Shown here: positions 42,066 to 50,756 of the stretch, piece by piece
Layout of the letters: each line of letters begins with the position of its first letter
Numbering within the stretch: the first letter of the stretch is position 1
NCBI GenBank assembly: GCA_913055915.1
Contig: CAJXKL010000002.1
Location: 124,001 to 188,000 of the forward strand
Direction: 5' to 3'
From: an uncultured Candidatus Nemicrothrix sp.
GTDB taxonomy: Bacteria > Actinomycetota > Acidimicrobiia > Acidimicrobiales > MedAcidi-G1
DNA: 64,000 bases
The notes under the pieces: generated by a model
What the model saw: the letters and a program-made list of their open reading frames with translations, nothing else
What the model was told of the DNA's origin: nothing
Databases searched by the model: none
Program-made: the position numbers and the translations under genes

Positions 42066-42086
42066 TCGGACCATGTCGGTGACCTG

Positions 42087-43598
42087 ATGCCCCTGAACAC
42101 CCTGCTTGACAGGCACTCGACCTACCGCCCGGACCACCCGGCCCTGGTCTTCAACGAAGAGCGGGTCACATGGGCTGAGTTGCGCCGCAGGGTCGACAGC
42201 CTCATCCACCAACTCAGGGCAGAGGGTCTGGAGGTGGGCGACAAGGTGGCCCTCATCCTGGACAACTGCCTCGAGGTACTCGAGATGTACCACGCAGCCG
42301 CCAAGGCCGGGTTCGTAGTGGTTCCTCTCAGCCCGATGCTGCGTGGCAGTGGCCTGACGACGCTCGTCAACGATTCCGATGTCGTGGCCGTGGTCACGAT
42401 GCAGCGCATGGTTGAGCATCTTGAGCCGGTTCGTTCCGGCCTTGTGAACGTGGCAGGGGACCGGTTCTTTCTGGTTGACGGTGGGGCGGACGGATACCGC
42501 AGGTATCCCGACACATCTGTTGAGCCACCCGAGCCGGTCCCTGCAGCCGACCTGACCGATGACGACCTTTACAACATCATCTACTCCAGCGGAACGACCG
42601 GGCTGCCGAAGGGGATCGTCCACACCCACGGAATTCGCGAGGCGTATGCCACGGGCCATGCAACCGGTTGTCGGATCCACCCTGAGAGCGTTGCGGTCCA
42701 TTCGGGATCGCTCGTGTTCAACGGTGCGTTCCTGACGCTCATGCCGGCCATGTACCTGGGCTGCACCTTCGTGCTCATGGAGGCATTCGACCCTGCGGGG
42801 CTGATCGACGTGATGATTGCCAACGATGTGACGCATGCGGTGCTGGTGCCCTCCCAGATCATCCAACTGCTGGCCGATCCCGCCTTTGACGAGGCGCACA
42901 TTCCCTCCCTCGAGATGGTCCTGACCGTCGGCGCTCCGCTTCACCTGGAGCACAAGGAGGAACTCGTGCGCCGTATGCCGAAGCGGTTCTACGAGCTGTA
43001 CGGCCTGACCGAGGGTCTCTGCACAGTGCTCGACCGCGATGCACCCCATTCGAAGCTGGGATCGGTTGGGGTGCCTCCGCCTCTCTACGAGCTGAGGATC
43101 GTGGATGACGACGGCAACGACGTACCGGTCTGCGAGGTGGGTGAGATCGTGGGCCGCGGGCCGGTGCTGATGCCTGGCTACTACAAGCGCCCGGACCTGA
43201 CCGCAGAGGCCATTCGTGACGGCTGGCTCCACAGCGGAGACCTGGGGCGACTGGACGAGGACGGCTACCTCTACCTGGTTGACCGTAAGAAGGACATGAT
43301 CATCTCGGGTGGCGTCAACGTCTATCCGCGCGATATCGAGGAACTCGTCGTGGCGCACCCATCGGTCAGGGATGTGGCCGTGTTCGGCGCGCCCCACCCC
43401 CAGTGGGGTGAGCACCCCGTGGCGGCCGTGGTGCTCGACGAAGAGGTCGACCTCGAAGAGGTCAGGTTATGGGTGAACGAGCGGGTCGAGGCCCGCTACC
43501 AGAAGGTGGGCGTGGTCTACGTCGTCGACGCCTTTCCGGTGAACGTGGCCGGTAAGACCCTTCGGCGGGTGCTGCGCGATGACTACCTGGAGGGCTGA
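42087..43598 (+). CDS. acyl-CoA synthetase (AMP-forming, ANL superfamily)
   Basis: The 503-aa protein adenylates a carboxylic acid and transfers it to CoA. Motifs in order: the P-loop-like YSSGTTGLPKGIVHTHG (about 166-182), YELYGLTEG (A5), the HSGDLGRLDEDGYLYLVDRK hinge (A7/A8), IISGGVNVYPRDIEELV, and the catalytic lysine in NVAGKTLRRVL near the C-terminus (A10). The closest general type is long/medium-chain fatty-acid or aromatic acid CoA ligase; the specificity is not readable. It lies directly downstream of the acyl-CoA dehydrogenase and converges with cysS, with 3 nt between stops. Confidence 0.9.
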   Translation: MPLNTLLDRHSTYRPDHPALVFNEERVTWAELRRRVDSLIHQLRAEGLEVGDKVALILDNCLEVLEMYHAAAKAGFVVVPLSPMLRGSGLTTLVNDSDVVAVVTMQRMVEHLEPVRSGLVNVAGDRFFLVDGGADGYRRYPDTSVEPPEPVPAADLTDDDLYNIIYSSGTTGLPKGIVHTHGIREAYATGHATGCRIHPESVAVHSGSLVFNGAFLTLMPAMYLGCTFVLMEAFDPAGLIDVMIANDVTHAVLVPSQIIQLLADPAFDEAHIPSLEMVLTVGAPLHLEHKEELVRRMPKRFYELYGLTEGLCTVLDRDAPHSKLGSVGVPPPLYELRIVDDDGNDVPVCEVGEIVGRGPVLMPGYYKRPDLTAEAIRDGWLHSGDLGRLDEDGYLYLVDRKKDMIISGGVNVYPRDIEELVVAHPSVRDVAVFGAPHPQWGEHPVAAVVLDEEVDLEEVRLWVNERVEARYQKVGVVYVVDAFPVNVAGKTLRRVLRDDYLEG

Positions 43599-43601
43599 GG
43601 C

Positions 43602-44978
43602 TCAGGCCCTGCGCCAGGTGGTTCCGGCCGGCGTGTCCTCCAGTTGGATTCCCCTTGTGGTGAGGGCTTCGCGGATGCTGTCGGCCTGGGCGTAGTCGCC
43701 TGCGGCCTTGGCTGCGCTCCGGTCCGCCACCATGGCGTCGATCTCTGTGGCCTCCGGGTCCGGTGCCGACGACCCCCGGGAACCCAGGCCGAGGCCGAGC
43801 ACCGAAGCGAGGGTTGTGACGGTGCTGGCAAGGGCTGCGGCGCCGGTTTCGTCCTCGATGTCGATGGCCCTGTTGGCATCTCGGACAGCGTCGAAGATGA
43901 CCGCTACCGCCGCCGGTGTGCCCAGGTCGTCATCCATGGCCGAGCGGAACCGCTCGACGACACCCGGGTCCGGTTCCGACGGCGGAAGGTCGGCCTGACC
44001 GATGCGGTCGGCGAAGGTGTCGAGGCGTCCGAGTGCAGCAGCGGCCTGGTCGAGGGTGTCGGACCCGATCTCCATGGTGCGCCGGTAGTGGGTCTGCAGC
44101 ACGAGCAGCCGGAGTGCTCTGGGGTCCCATGCCTCGAGCAGGTCGCCCAGGGTCGTGAAGTTCCCCAGCGACTTCGACATCTTCTCGCCGCCGACCTGGA
44201 CCATGCCGTTGTGCACCCAGTGGGTGGCGAACGCCCGTTCGCAACCGAGTGCCTCGGCACGCTCGTTCTCGTGGTGGGGAAAGATCAGGTCGTCGCCGCC
44301 GCCGTGGATGTCGAAGCCGTCGCCCAGCAGGTCCAGCGACATCGCGACGCACTCGATGTGCCAGCCGGGGCGACCGGGCCCCCACGGTGAGTCCCATGAG
44401 GGCTCACCCTCCTTTGCGGCCTTCCAGAGGGCGAAGTCCAGCGGGTCGGCCTTGTCGTCGTCGACGTCGACACGGGCACCGGCCCCCTCGCGCAGTTCCT
44501 CGGGAGACCGGTGGACGAGGGCGCCGTACTCGGGCAGGCGGTCGACGGCGAAGTAGACGCCTGAGTCGGTCGTGTAGGCCATCTCCCTGTCGACCAGGTC
44601 GGCTACCACAGCAATCATCTGCTCCACGTACTCGGTGGCCCTCGGTCGAAGGTCGGGGTGGGCGATGTTGAGGAGGTCCATCTGGTCGATGAACGCCCTC
44701 TCGAAGCGGGCTGCCAACTCAGGCTCAGTGGAGTCCTCTTCTGCCGCCCTGGCGATGATCTTGTCGTCGATGTCGGTGATGTTGGAGGCCGAGCAGACCT
44801 CGTAGCCGGACCAGCGCAGGTACCTGACCAGGATGTCGAATGCAAGGGTGCTGCGGGCGTGGCCCAGGTGTGGCAGGTCGTAGACGGTCGGCCCACACCA
44901 GTAGACGGACGCCTTCCCGGGGTCGCGGGGGACGAAGTCGGTCTTGTCGCCGGTGAGGCTGTCGGTGAAGCGCAGCAC
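43602..44978 (-). CDS. cysS: cysteinyl-tRNA synthetase
   Basis: The 458-aa class I synthetase charges tRNA-Cys. YWCGPTVYDLPHLGHA (about 26-41) holds a zinc Cys and the HIGH-type HLGH. PGRPGWHIECVAMS and HGGGDDLIFPHHENERAEA supply further zinc ligands, and GGEKMSKSLGN is the KMSKS loop. The C-terminal DALR/anticodon helices (about 310-458) are present, unlike in its neighbour mshC. The start is GTG at 44978 with TATCCT 6 nt upstream, so it has its own promoter despite following mshC by 51 nt. Confidence 0.95.
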   Translation of the reverse strand: MLRFTDSLTGDKTDFVPRDPGKASVYWCGPTVYDLPHLGHARSTLAFDILVRYLRWSGYEVCSASNITDIDDKIIARAAEEDSTEPELAARFERAFIDQMDLLNIAHPDLRPRATEYVEQMIAVVADLVDREMAYTTDSGVYFAVDRLPEYGALVHRSPEELREGAGARVDVDDDKADPLDFALWKAAKEGEPSWDSPWGPGRPGWHIECVAMSLDLLGDGFDIHGGGDDLIFPHHENERAEALGCERAFATHWVHNGMVQVGGEKMSKSLGNFTTLGDLLEAWDPRALRLLVLQTHYRRTMEIGSDTLDQAAAALGRLDTFADRIGQADLPPSEPDPGVVERFRSAMDDDLGTPAAVAVIFDAVRDANRAIDIEDETGAAALASTVTTLASVLGLGLGSRGSSAPDPEATEIDAMVADRSAAKAAGDYAQADSIREALTTRGIQLEDTPAGTTWRRA

Positions 44979-44984
44979 CGGGTC

Positions 44985-44990
44985 AGGATA
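44985..44990 (-). promoter_or_regulatory. TATCCT -10 element, leaderless promoter of cysS
   Basis: On the minus strand TATCCT ends 6 nt before the GTG at 44978. Confidence 0.45.
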
Positions 44991-45029
44991 CGCGGAAGGG
45001 GGCCCTGGAGTGGGGGTGCCTGCCGCAGG

Positions 45030-46235
45030 TCAGGTCGTACGTACCCATGACTCTGGAACGCTCTCATCGAGGCGGATGCCCAGCAGGCCCGCTGCCTCGG
45101 TCAGGCCTGCTGCCGAGCCGGGGTTCTTACCGGCCCCGGCCAGGATGGCCCCAGCCAACATGTCGAGGGCGTCACGTGCGGCGGCGGTGTTGAGGTCGTC
45201 GTCCAGGGCGTTCCTGATCGTCGCCAGGGTCGGGGCGGGGTCAGGGCCGGTCGGCCTACCTGCGGCGGTGATGAGTCGGTCGAGGCGTGTGACCCCGTCG
45301 TCGATGTCGTGGTCGAACCACTCGAAGCCCGCCCGGTAGTGGTGGGCCAGCAGCGACAGGCGGATTGCCCTCGGGTCGTGGAGATGACGCAGGTTGCGAA
45401 TGAAGACCAGGTTGCCCAGCGACTTGGACATCTTGATGCCCTCGTAGGAGACCATTGCCACGTGCATCCAGTGGCGTGTCAGCGGCACCCCGTTTGCCGC
45501 CCCGCTCTGGGTCTCCTCGCACTCGTGGTGGGGGAACACCAGGTCGTCGCCGCCACCATGCAGGTCAATGGTCTGGCCCAGCTCTGCCATGGCCATCGCC
45601 GAGCACTCGATGTGCCAGCCGGGCCGCCCTGGGCCGAACGGTGAGTCCCATGACGGTTCGTCGTCGGCGCTGGCCTGCCAGAGGATGAAGTCCAGCGGGT
45701 TCCGTAGGCGCGGATCGTCGGGGTTGGCGCCGCGTTCCGCGGCATAGGCGACCATGGTCGCCTCGTCGTAGCCGGACACCGATCCGAAGCCCTCCCAGGT
45801 GGAGGTGTCGAAGAAGGTCGTTCCCTCAACGGTGTAGGTATGCCCGGTCGACTCGAGGCGATCAATCAGGTCGAGTATGGACTGGATGGACTCGGTGGCC
45901 CTGGGTTCGGCTGAAGCCGGTCGAAGGTCGAGCGCTGCGAGGTCCTCGTGGAAGCTTGCGACCTCGCTGGTGGCCAGGTTCAGGTAGTCCACGCCGAGTT
46001 CCCGGGCTTTGCCGAGGATCGAGTCGTCGACGTCGGTCACGTTGCGGACCATGTGCACCTCGTGGCCCAGGTCCTCCAGGCGCCTGATCACCAGGTCGAA
46101 CGTTAGGTAGGTGAACGCATGGCCCAGGTGGGTGGCGTCGTAGGGGGTGATGCCGCACACGTACATGGTGACGGTCGGGCCCGGCTCGAATGGCACGACC
46201 TCGCCGCGGGCCGTGTCGAACAGGTGCATGGTCAT
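45030..46235 (-). CDS. mshC: cysteine:GlcN-inositol ligase, mycothiol biosynthesis (MshC)
   Basis: The 401-aa CysRS paralogue joins cysteine to glucosaminyl-inositol in mycothiol synthesis. YVCGITPYDATHLGHAFTYL (about 25-44) is the MshC form of the zinc/HLGH motif (CGITPYDATHLGHA is diagnostic). HGGGDDLVFPHHECEETQS and YEGIKMSKSLGN follow. Compared with cysS it has a short C-terminus and lacks the anticodon-binding module, as expected for MshC. This predicts a mycothiol-producing actinobacterium. The start is supported by TACCGT 8 nt upstream; an ATG two codons further (46229) is an alternative. Confidence 0.88.
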   Translation of the reverse strand: MTMHLFDTARGEVVPFEPGPTVTMYVCGITPYDATHLGHAFTYLTFDLVIRRLEDLGHEVHMVRNVTDVDDSILGKARELGVDYLNLATSEVASFHEDLAALDLRPASAEPRATESIQSILDLIDRLESTGHTYTVEGTTFFDTSTWEGFGSVSGYDEATMVAYAAERGANPDDPRLRNPLDFILWQASADDEPSWDSPFGPGRPGWHIECSAMAMAELGQTIDLHGGGDDLVFPHHECEETQSGAANGVPLTRHWMHVAMVSYEGIKMSKSLGNLVFIRNLRHLHDPRAIRLSLLAHHYRAGFEWFDHDIDDGVTRLDRLITAAGRPTGPDPAPTLATIRNALDDDLNTAAARDALDMLAGAILAGAGKNPGSAAGLTEAAGLLGIRLDESVPESWVRTT

Positions 46236-46243
46236 GGGGGCGC

Positions 46244-46249
46244 ACGGTA
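46244..46249 (-). promoter_or_regulatory. TACCGT -10 element, leaderless promoter of mshC
   Basis: On the minus strand TACCGT ends 8 nt before the ATG at 46235. Confidence 0.45.
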
Positions 46250-46300
46250 GCGGGCGTACCGCTGTCTGTTTGTGCCCGGTCCGGCTGCCGGGGCCGGTCC

Positions 46301-47200
46301 TCAGGTTCGTTCGAAGGGGACCGAGTGCTCCCAGTCGGCGAGGAGTGTCCGTATTGCCATGACCACCAGCAGAGGTTGGTCGAGCATCATGTGGTGCCCC
46401 GCCTGTGGAATCTCGATGACCGGCGCCACACGGCCCAGCTGTTCGTACATGTAGGCACCGATGTCGGCTGTCACGAGGCCGTGTTCGGCCCGGAACAGGG
46501 CGATCCGACAGGTCACCTGCTGCAGCAGTTCATTGGCCGTCGACCGGGGTGACAGGAAGATGCGCGGGTCGAACTTCCAGGTGACGCCGCCTTCAACCTC
46601 CGTGAGGGAGTTTGCAGCGATATGGCCCATCAGGAAGGGCTCGCAGTGCTCCTGTTCTGGCACGGTCCGGAAGCGCGCTATCGCGGCATCCCGGTCCGGG
46701 TAAACTTTGGGGTTGGCGAACTGGCTCCGGGTGGTGGTCTCCATCTCGGGATCCGGCTTCCGAACGGCAGAGTCCAGAATTACGGCTCCGGCGATCTGGT
46801 CGCCCCGCGTGGCGGCCGTGGCGAGGGTCACGAAGCCACCCATGGAGTGGCCGATCACGATCGGCGGTCCGGCCATGTCGGCGTCCCGTGCGACCGTGAC
46901 GACCTCGTCGCACCATGCCTCCAGCGAGTACCTGTCCCTCCTGTCGCTGTCGCCGTGGCCAGACATGTCGATTGCAGCGGCCCGGTAGACGCCCGCGAAC
47001 TGGGCTGCGATGTGTGTCCACCAATGGGCATGGGCCGCACCACCGTGTACGAACACCAGGCCCGGGCAGTTCGGCTCACCCCAGACCAGGTAGTGGATGT
47101 CAGTCCCGCTGACTTGAACAGTCCGGTCCTCATACTCGACGGCCATGGCAGCCGAGTACCAGTCCGGTGCTGTCTGGTTTGGAGGTTTGGCTTCGTTCAT
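46301..47200 (-). CDS. alpha/beta hydrolase
   Basis: The 299-aa protein has LVFVHGGAAHAHWWTHIAAQ (oxyanion HGG), AIDMSGHGDSDRRDRYSLE, nucleophile elbow VIGHSMGGFVTLA (Ser about 121), and a C-terminal catalytic His in PQAGHHMMLDQP. The layout fits a small-molecule esterase or haloperoxidase-like hydrolase; the substrate is unknown. The ATG at 47200 lies only 20 nt behind the 3' end of tRNA-Arg on the same strand, so it may be cotranscribed with the tRNA. An internal in-frame ATG at 47146 (MAVEYEDR) is also plausible. Confidence 0.82.
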   Translation of the reverse strand: MNEAKPPNQTAPDWYSAAMAVEYEDRTVQVSGTDIHYLVWGEPNCPGLVFVHGGAAHAHWWTHIAAQFAGVYRAAAIDMSGHGDSDRRDRYSLEAWCDEVVTVARDADMAGPPIVIGHSMGGFVTLATAATRGDQIAGAVILDSAVRKPDPEMETTTRSQFANPKVYPDRDAAIARFRTVPEQEHCEPFLMGHIAANSLTEVEGGVTWKFDPRIFLSPRSTANELLQQVTCRIALFRAEHGLVTADIGAYMYEQLGRVAPVIEIPQAGHHMMLDQPLLVVMAIRTLLADWEHSVPFERT

Positions 47201-47219
47201 GTTCTCTTTCGGCCGCTTG

Positions 47220-47293
47220 CGCCCTCGACAGGAATCGAACCTGTGGCCTACCGCTTAGGAGGCGGTCGCTCTATCCGACTGAGCTACGAGGGC
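47220..47293 (-). tRNA. tRNA-Arg (anticodon CCT)
   Basis: On the minus strand the acceptor stem GCCCTCG pairs with CGAGGGC. The D-arm contains GCTCAGTCGGATAGAGC. The anticodon arm is ACCGC-CTCCTAA-GCGGT with anticodon CCT (reads AGG), and the T-arm is ACAGG-TTCGATT-CCTGT. The discriminator base is G at 47220 and CCA is not encoded. All four arms pair. Confidence 0.93.
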
Positions 47294-47502
47294 GGGGGAG
47301 GCGCGTTATGTGGCGCGTTACTGCTGATAACGGCCAGTGTCGCTGTGAAGGCTATAGGCGGGGCTGGTTTGCTTCCTTGGGATTCGACTTTGGAGTGGGT
47401 GGCTGCCAGACGAAGCTCTCATCCAATGCCCACGATGGGTATGGCGATGACCTGTGGAAGGCGTCAGCGTCGTAGGTGTAGCCCGGCCCGGTGACACCCG
47501 AC
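47294..47502. other. non-coding gap behind tRNA-Arg
   Basis: These 209 bp separate the 5' end of tRNA-Arg from the DMT transporter stop. The base composition is lower in GC than the housekeeping flanks. No gene, repeat or strong hairpin was recognised. It marks the left edge of the atypical 47.3-51.1 kb stretch. Confidence 0.5.
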
Positions 47503-48360
47503 CTAGGCGCCGAGTGCGAACAGAATCACGGTGAGCACCCCGAAGGCCCCACCGACCATCTGCAGGGCAGCTAGCCGTTCATGGAAGAACTTCCAGGCGA
47601 TGACTATCGACACCCCCGGGCAGAGGCAGATCAGCGCGGTGACCACCGCCGCCGAGCCCCGCTGGTAGGCCAGGGTACTGAGCATGAACGCAATGGCGCT
47701 AGTGGCACCGAGGATCGCCCCGAATCGGGTGGTCACCCGGTCAGGAAGCCCCCTTCCGGGCATCAACACAGAGACGACCGGGAGAACAACAAATCCGACT
47801 GCCAGTGTCATGAACGCCGGGAAGACCCCTGCCGAGTCGTCGACGAACGACAGGAAGAGCCCAGCAATCCCGATGCAGGTCCCAACCACGACAGCCATCC
47901 CGAGCACCGGGCTGTGGAAAACCTCGCCTATGGTCGGAACGCGACCCTCTCCAGAGAGAAGCACCACCGCGGGGAATGCCGCCACCAGTCCGAGGAGTTC
48001 CCACGTACCGAGGTGTTGTCCAACCAGTGGGCCGGCCACTGCGGGGACGGTAATCGCAGTCAGCCCAAAGGTAGGGGCGAAGACAGCGATCGGTCCCCGA
48101 GCCATACCCAGATAGAGCAGGGGGCGGGTGGCCGACATCGAAAGCCCCGCCAAAACCGACCAGCCGATGTCGGAGCGGGCCAGCGACTCGGGGGGGCTAA
48201 ACAACAGATAGACGCCGATCACCAATGCTCCGACGCTGGTAGCCACAATCGACATTCCCACCGCGGCCCCCGACCGGCCAGACTTCCGCACACCGATCCC
48301 GCCAAGTAGGTCACCAATGCCAAAGAACACCGCCGACAGGCCACCTAAGAGAACAGTCAC
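47503..48360 (-). CDS. EamA/DMT superfamily transporter
   Basis: The 285-aa protein has about ten hydrophobic helices arranged as two five-helix EamA repeats. It starts MTVLLGGLSAVFFGIGDLLG, and the second repeat ends VTALICLCPGVSIVIAWKFF, HERLAALQMVGGAFGVLTVI. This HERL/xGG end is typical of drug/metabolite exporters. The cargo is unknown. The GTG at 48360 is chosen because similarity starts there and CAGGAT (variant -10) sits 6 nt upstream; a TTG at 48429 would add 23 hydrophilic residues. It is divergent from the glycosidase lipoprotein. Confidence 0.75.
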   Translation of the reverse strand: MTVLLGGLSAVFFGIGDLLGGIGVRKSGRSGAAVGMSIVATSVGALVIGVYLLFSPPESLARSDIGWSVLAGLSMSATRPLLYLGMARGPIAVFAPTFGLTAITVPAVAGPLVGQHLGTWELLGLVAAFPAVVLLSGEGRVPTIGEVFHSPVLGMAVVVGTCIGIAGLFLSFVDDSAGVFPAFMTLAVGFVVLPVVSVLMPGRGLPDRVTTRFGAILGATSAIAFMLSTLAYQRGSAAVVTALICLCPGVSIVIAWKFFHERLAALQMVGGAFGVLTVILFALGA

Positions 48361-48570
48361 CGACCCATCCTGCCCGGAAACGTTTATGAACTTGTTTGCT
48401 GAACTCTTAGTTTCCGCTCCGTCAACCAAACCGGTGCCGGTTGGCCGCCAGAGTCAGGCGGTCACCTCGACCCATGAGGTCGTGTCCTCGTCCCAGTCGT
48501 AGAACGGTGCCTGCGCCTTCCTGGAAACTTGATTTGGTCCCGTGCGGAGCAAGAGAGAAGGTAGTTAGCT

Positions 48571-49953
48571 GTGATCGTGAACAAGGTTCTGACAAGCGTG
48601 GTTACTTTGGCGTTCTTTGCCGCTGGATGTGGCGGGAGTACGGATACATCTGCCCCCGCAACTACCGTGGCGCCTACGACGACTGTGGCGCCTACGACGA
48701 CTGTGGCGCCTACGACGACTGTGGCGCCTACGACGACTGTGGCGCCTACGACGACTGTGGCGCCTACGACGACTGTGGCGCCTACGACGACTGTGGCGCC
48801 TACGACGACGACTGCTGGGCCGCTTTCGTGGCCAAACGATGTTGGTTCCAGTCGCTTCGGTGTACTGGGCCAAGAGTTCGACGTTCCCGGTGGATGGATC
48901 CGTCCGCATCCTGGCGAATTCCTCTGGTCAGAAATCCAACCCACACCTGACCGGTGGGACTGGGGTCGGGTCGATTGGCACGTCAACACCTGGCAAGACC
49001 GTCGACTGGCGATTCTTGGCACTCTCTGGCCCTTCGCCCAATGGGATCAGGAGAACTGCCATGCGAACGACCCAGAGGTCCAGCCGGTACTGCACAGATT
49101 GCCAACCAAGTTGTTTGCTCCCTGTGATGAAACGAAGTTCGTTGGTTGGCTGACCGCAGTGGTAGAGCGTTACGACGGAGATGGTGTCGAGGACATGCCG
49201 GGCCTCGCATATCCGATACGCCACTGGGAGGTGGCCAACGAACCGTCGATGCAGGGAGGCCATGGCCACTTCTTCCAAGGGACTTCAGCCGACTACCTGT
49301 CGATGCTTCGCCTTGCATTCGAAACGATCACAACTGCCGATCCTGAGGCCACGGTGCTGACGGGCGGACAGGCAGGTATGCAGCCGTCCTTTACCGACTT
49401 CTGGACACCGGTTCTCGAGTCGGCTGCCGGGTTCTTCCACGTAGGCAACATCCACTCGATCGGCTCTGACCATTCTTTCTTTTCCGATGGCTACAGGGCC
49501 CTTCTCGACGAGACGGGCCATGCAGGTGCCGAGTACTGGATTACCGAGGCCCTCGTCTCGACTTGGCCTGAGCCAGGACAGATGAGTCCGACAGGTGATG
49601 AACTTGGACGAAATACTCTCACCGGCTTTGCCACGGCTTTTGCCGATGGGGCCTCCCGAATCTTCAATGTCGGTCCCCACGACCCGACCGGTGGGCCAGG
49701 CCCGGAGTCGGATTCTGCGTTCCTTCTCCTAGCCGAGACGGTCGGCGACTTCACGTCTGCGTCCTGGGCAGGGGAAAGCCTGGTCCGATTCGACATGCCG
49801 GACGGCAGGACCGTCTATGCAGCCTGGGACGGCGCCGGTCTTCCTGACACCGTTACTGGCGTGGTTGAAACCGTTGGTTACGACGGGACGGCCGGTTCCG
49901 CCGATGCAGCTGGATTCTCAGCCGCAACTCCGACCTTGGTAACAGTTGGGTAA
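48571..49953 (+). CDS. glycosidase-like (GH-A clan) lipoprotein with TTTVAP repeat linker
   Basis: The 460-aa secreted protein has a signal peptide ending in a lipobox (FFAAGC, lipidated C20). About eight VAPTTT repeats (about 30-82) form a rigid spacer. The (beta/alpha)8-like domain (about 88-450) has the GH-A acid/base motif HWEVANEPS (E224) and a probable nucleophile in AEYWITEALVST (E326), about 100 residues later as in GH39/GH5-type retaining enzymes. It probably acts on polysaccharide at the cell surface; family and substrate are not assigned. GTG start with GAAGG about 10 nt upstream. Codon usage looks less GC-extreme than in flanking genes. Confidence 0.7.
   Translation: MIVNKVLTSVVTLAFFAAGCGGSTDTSAPATTVAPTTTVAPTTTVAPTTTVAPTTTVAPTTTVAPTTTVAPTTTVAPTTTTAGPLSWPNDVGSSRFGVLGQEFDVPGGWIRPHPGEFLWSEIQPTPDRWDWGRVDWHVNTWQDRRLAILGTLWPFAQWDQENCHANDPEVQPVLHRLPTKLFAPCDETKFVGWLTAVVERYDGDGVEDMPGLAYPIRHWEVANEPSMQGGHGHFFQGTSADYLSMLRLAFETITTADPEATVLTGGQAGMQPSFTDFWTPVLESAAGFFHVGNIHSIGSDHSFFSDGYRALLDETGHAGAEYWITEALVSTWPEPGQMSPTGDELGRNTLTGFATAFADGASRIFNVGPHDPTGGPGPESDSAFLLLAETVGDFTSASWAGESLVRFDMPDGRTVYAAWDGAGLPDTVTGVVETVGYDGTAGSADAAGFSAATPTLVTVG
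48667..48810 (+). repeat. 18-bp minisatellite, eight perfect units, coding for VAPTTT
   Basis: The unit gtggcgcctacgacgact repeats eight times head to tail without mismatch, in frame within the lipoprotein linker. Because 18 is a multiple of three, copy-number change keeps the frame. Confidence 0.95.
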
Positions 49954-50334
49954 TTGTTTGTCGATAGTGACACGCGCCTCGGTGGGTGACGCCGAGTGAC
50001 TGGCTTCAGTGCTCCCACGGAAGTGATCTTGTTGTCGTGCAGCGGTTGTCCACGGAAGCTACGGAGTCCGGGAATCGTGGTACGCCCCCCAGGGCAGGTC
50101 ACATTGTGCAAAACTCGACCTCAGGAGGAGGGATGTCTGCGGACTGGGACTCACCCCTATAACCGGAACGGGCCTTTGGCCGCACGTCCTGACATCGCCT
50201 ATAGCAGATCAGCCGGGGCGCTACGTCAGGTTCCTAGTCGGCGGACCAGTCGGGGACTGGTGCCGGGTCCTGGATCATGAGGAGCCATGACACTGAGAGC
50301 GATAGGAGGTAGGGCCCGGCATTCACAGGGAAAG
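49954..50334. other. intergenic region without a convincing gene
   Basis: These 381 bp hold a weak hairpin just behind the lipoprotein gene (CTCGG 49978-49982 with CCGAG 49992-49996, no T-run). A strong AGGAGGAGGG stretch at about 50123-50132 sits directly before a nine-codon frame (ATG 50133 to TAA 50162). No longer reading frame with protein-like composition was recognised. It may be decayed coding DNA. Confidence 0.5.
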
Positions 50335-50676
50335 TTATTCGCTGGTCTCGGAAGTGCTCGGCTGAGCAAGCCAATATAGAAGCACCAAATTTCCGAAGGG
50401 CACGAGCCCAAGTAGGAGCCATGTTCCTTTTCGACCCATGTCATGTAGGCGACGTACACCCAATGTGATCAACACCCAGGCATAGGCAATGGCGTACACG
50501 ACCTCCGGTCCGGTCTGATCGGTACTGAGACCCAAAATGGCGGCGAAGATTCCCCCTAGAACCAAGAACACAATGGGGTGAATGAGGAACGGCCACCAAA
50601 ATGCGGGTCGTGTGGTCCTGCCTTGTAAATCTCGGAAACGACGCCAGGACTCCAGGTAGTAATCAATAACTTTCAT
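50335..50676 (-). CDS. DUF805 family membrane protein
   Basis: The 113-aa protein starts MKVIDYYLESWRRFRDLQGR followed by TTRPAFWWPFLI, the YL..W+.....GR..R..FW signature of DUF805. Three or four hydrophobic helices follow, and GVRRLHDMGRKGTWLLLGLV is the second diagnostic motif (RRLHD.G). The function is unknown. The start is set by TACTGT 6 nt upstream. The base composition is clearly AT-richer than the core genes of the window, suggesting later acquisition. Confidence 0.85.
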   Translation of the reverse strand: MKVIDYYLESWRRFRDLQGRTTRPAFWWPFLIHPIVFLVLGGIFAAILGLSTDQTGPEVVYAIAYAWVLITLGVRRLHDMGRKGTWLLLGLVPFGNLVLLYWLAQPSTSETSE

Positions 50677-50682
50677 CGGCAG

Positions 50683-50688
50683 ACAGTA
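50683..50688 (-). promoter_or_regulatory. TACTGT -10 element, leaderless promoter of the DUF805 gene
   Basis: On the minus strand TACTGT ends 6 nt before the ATG at 50676. Confidence 0.45.
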
Positions 50689-50756
50689 GCCCTCTTCCAT
50701 GCCAGATTGGTGGGGACAACCGAGCCACCGCCCATCAGAGTGGTCTTGCACAATGT

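Noticed and set aside
42045-43415. A long minus-strand reading frame antisense to the acyl-CoA ligase
   Set aside because: High-GC DNA leaves the antisense frame open. The translation is His/Arg/Val-rich without any domain, while the plus strand shows a complete ligase.
48667-48810. Regular repeats that might be a CRISPR array
   Set aside because: The repeats are head to tail with no spacers and are in frame inside a lipoprotein linker, so this is a coding minisatellite.
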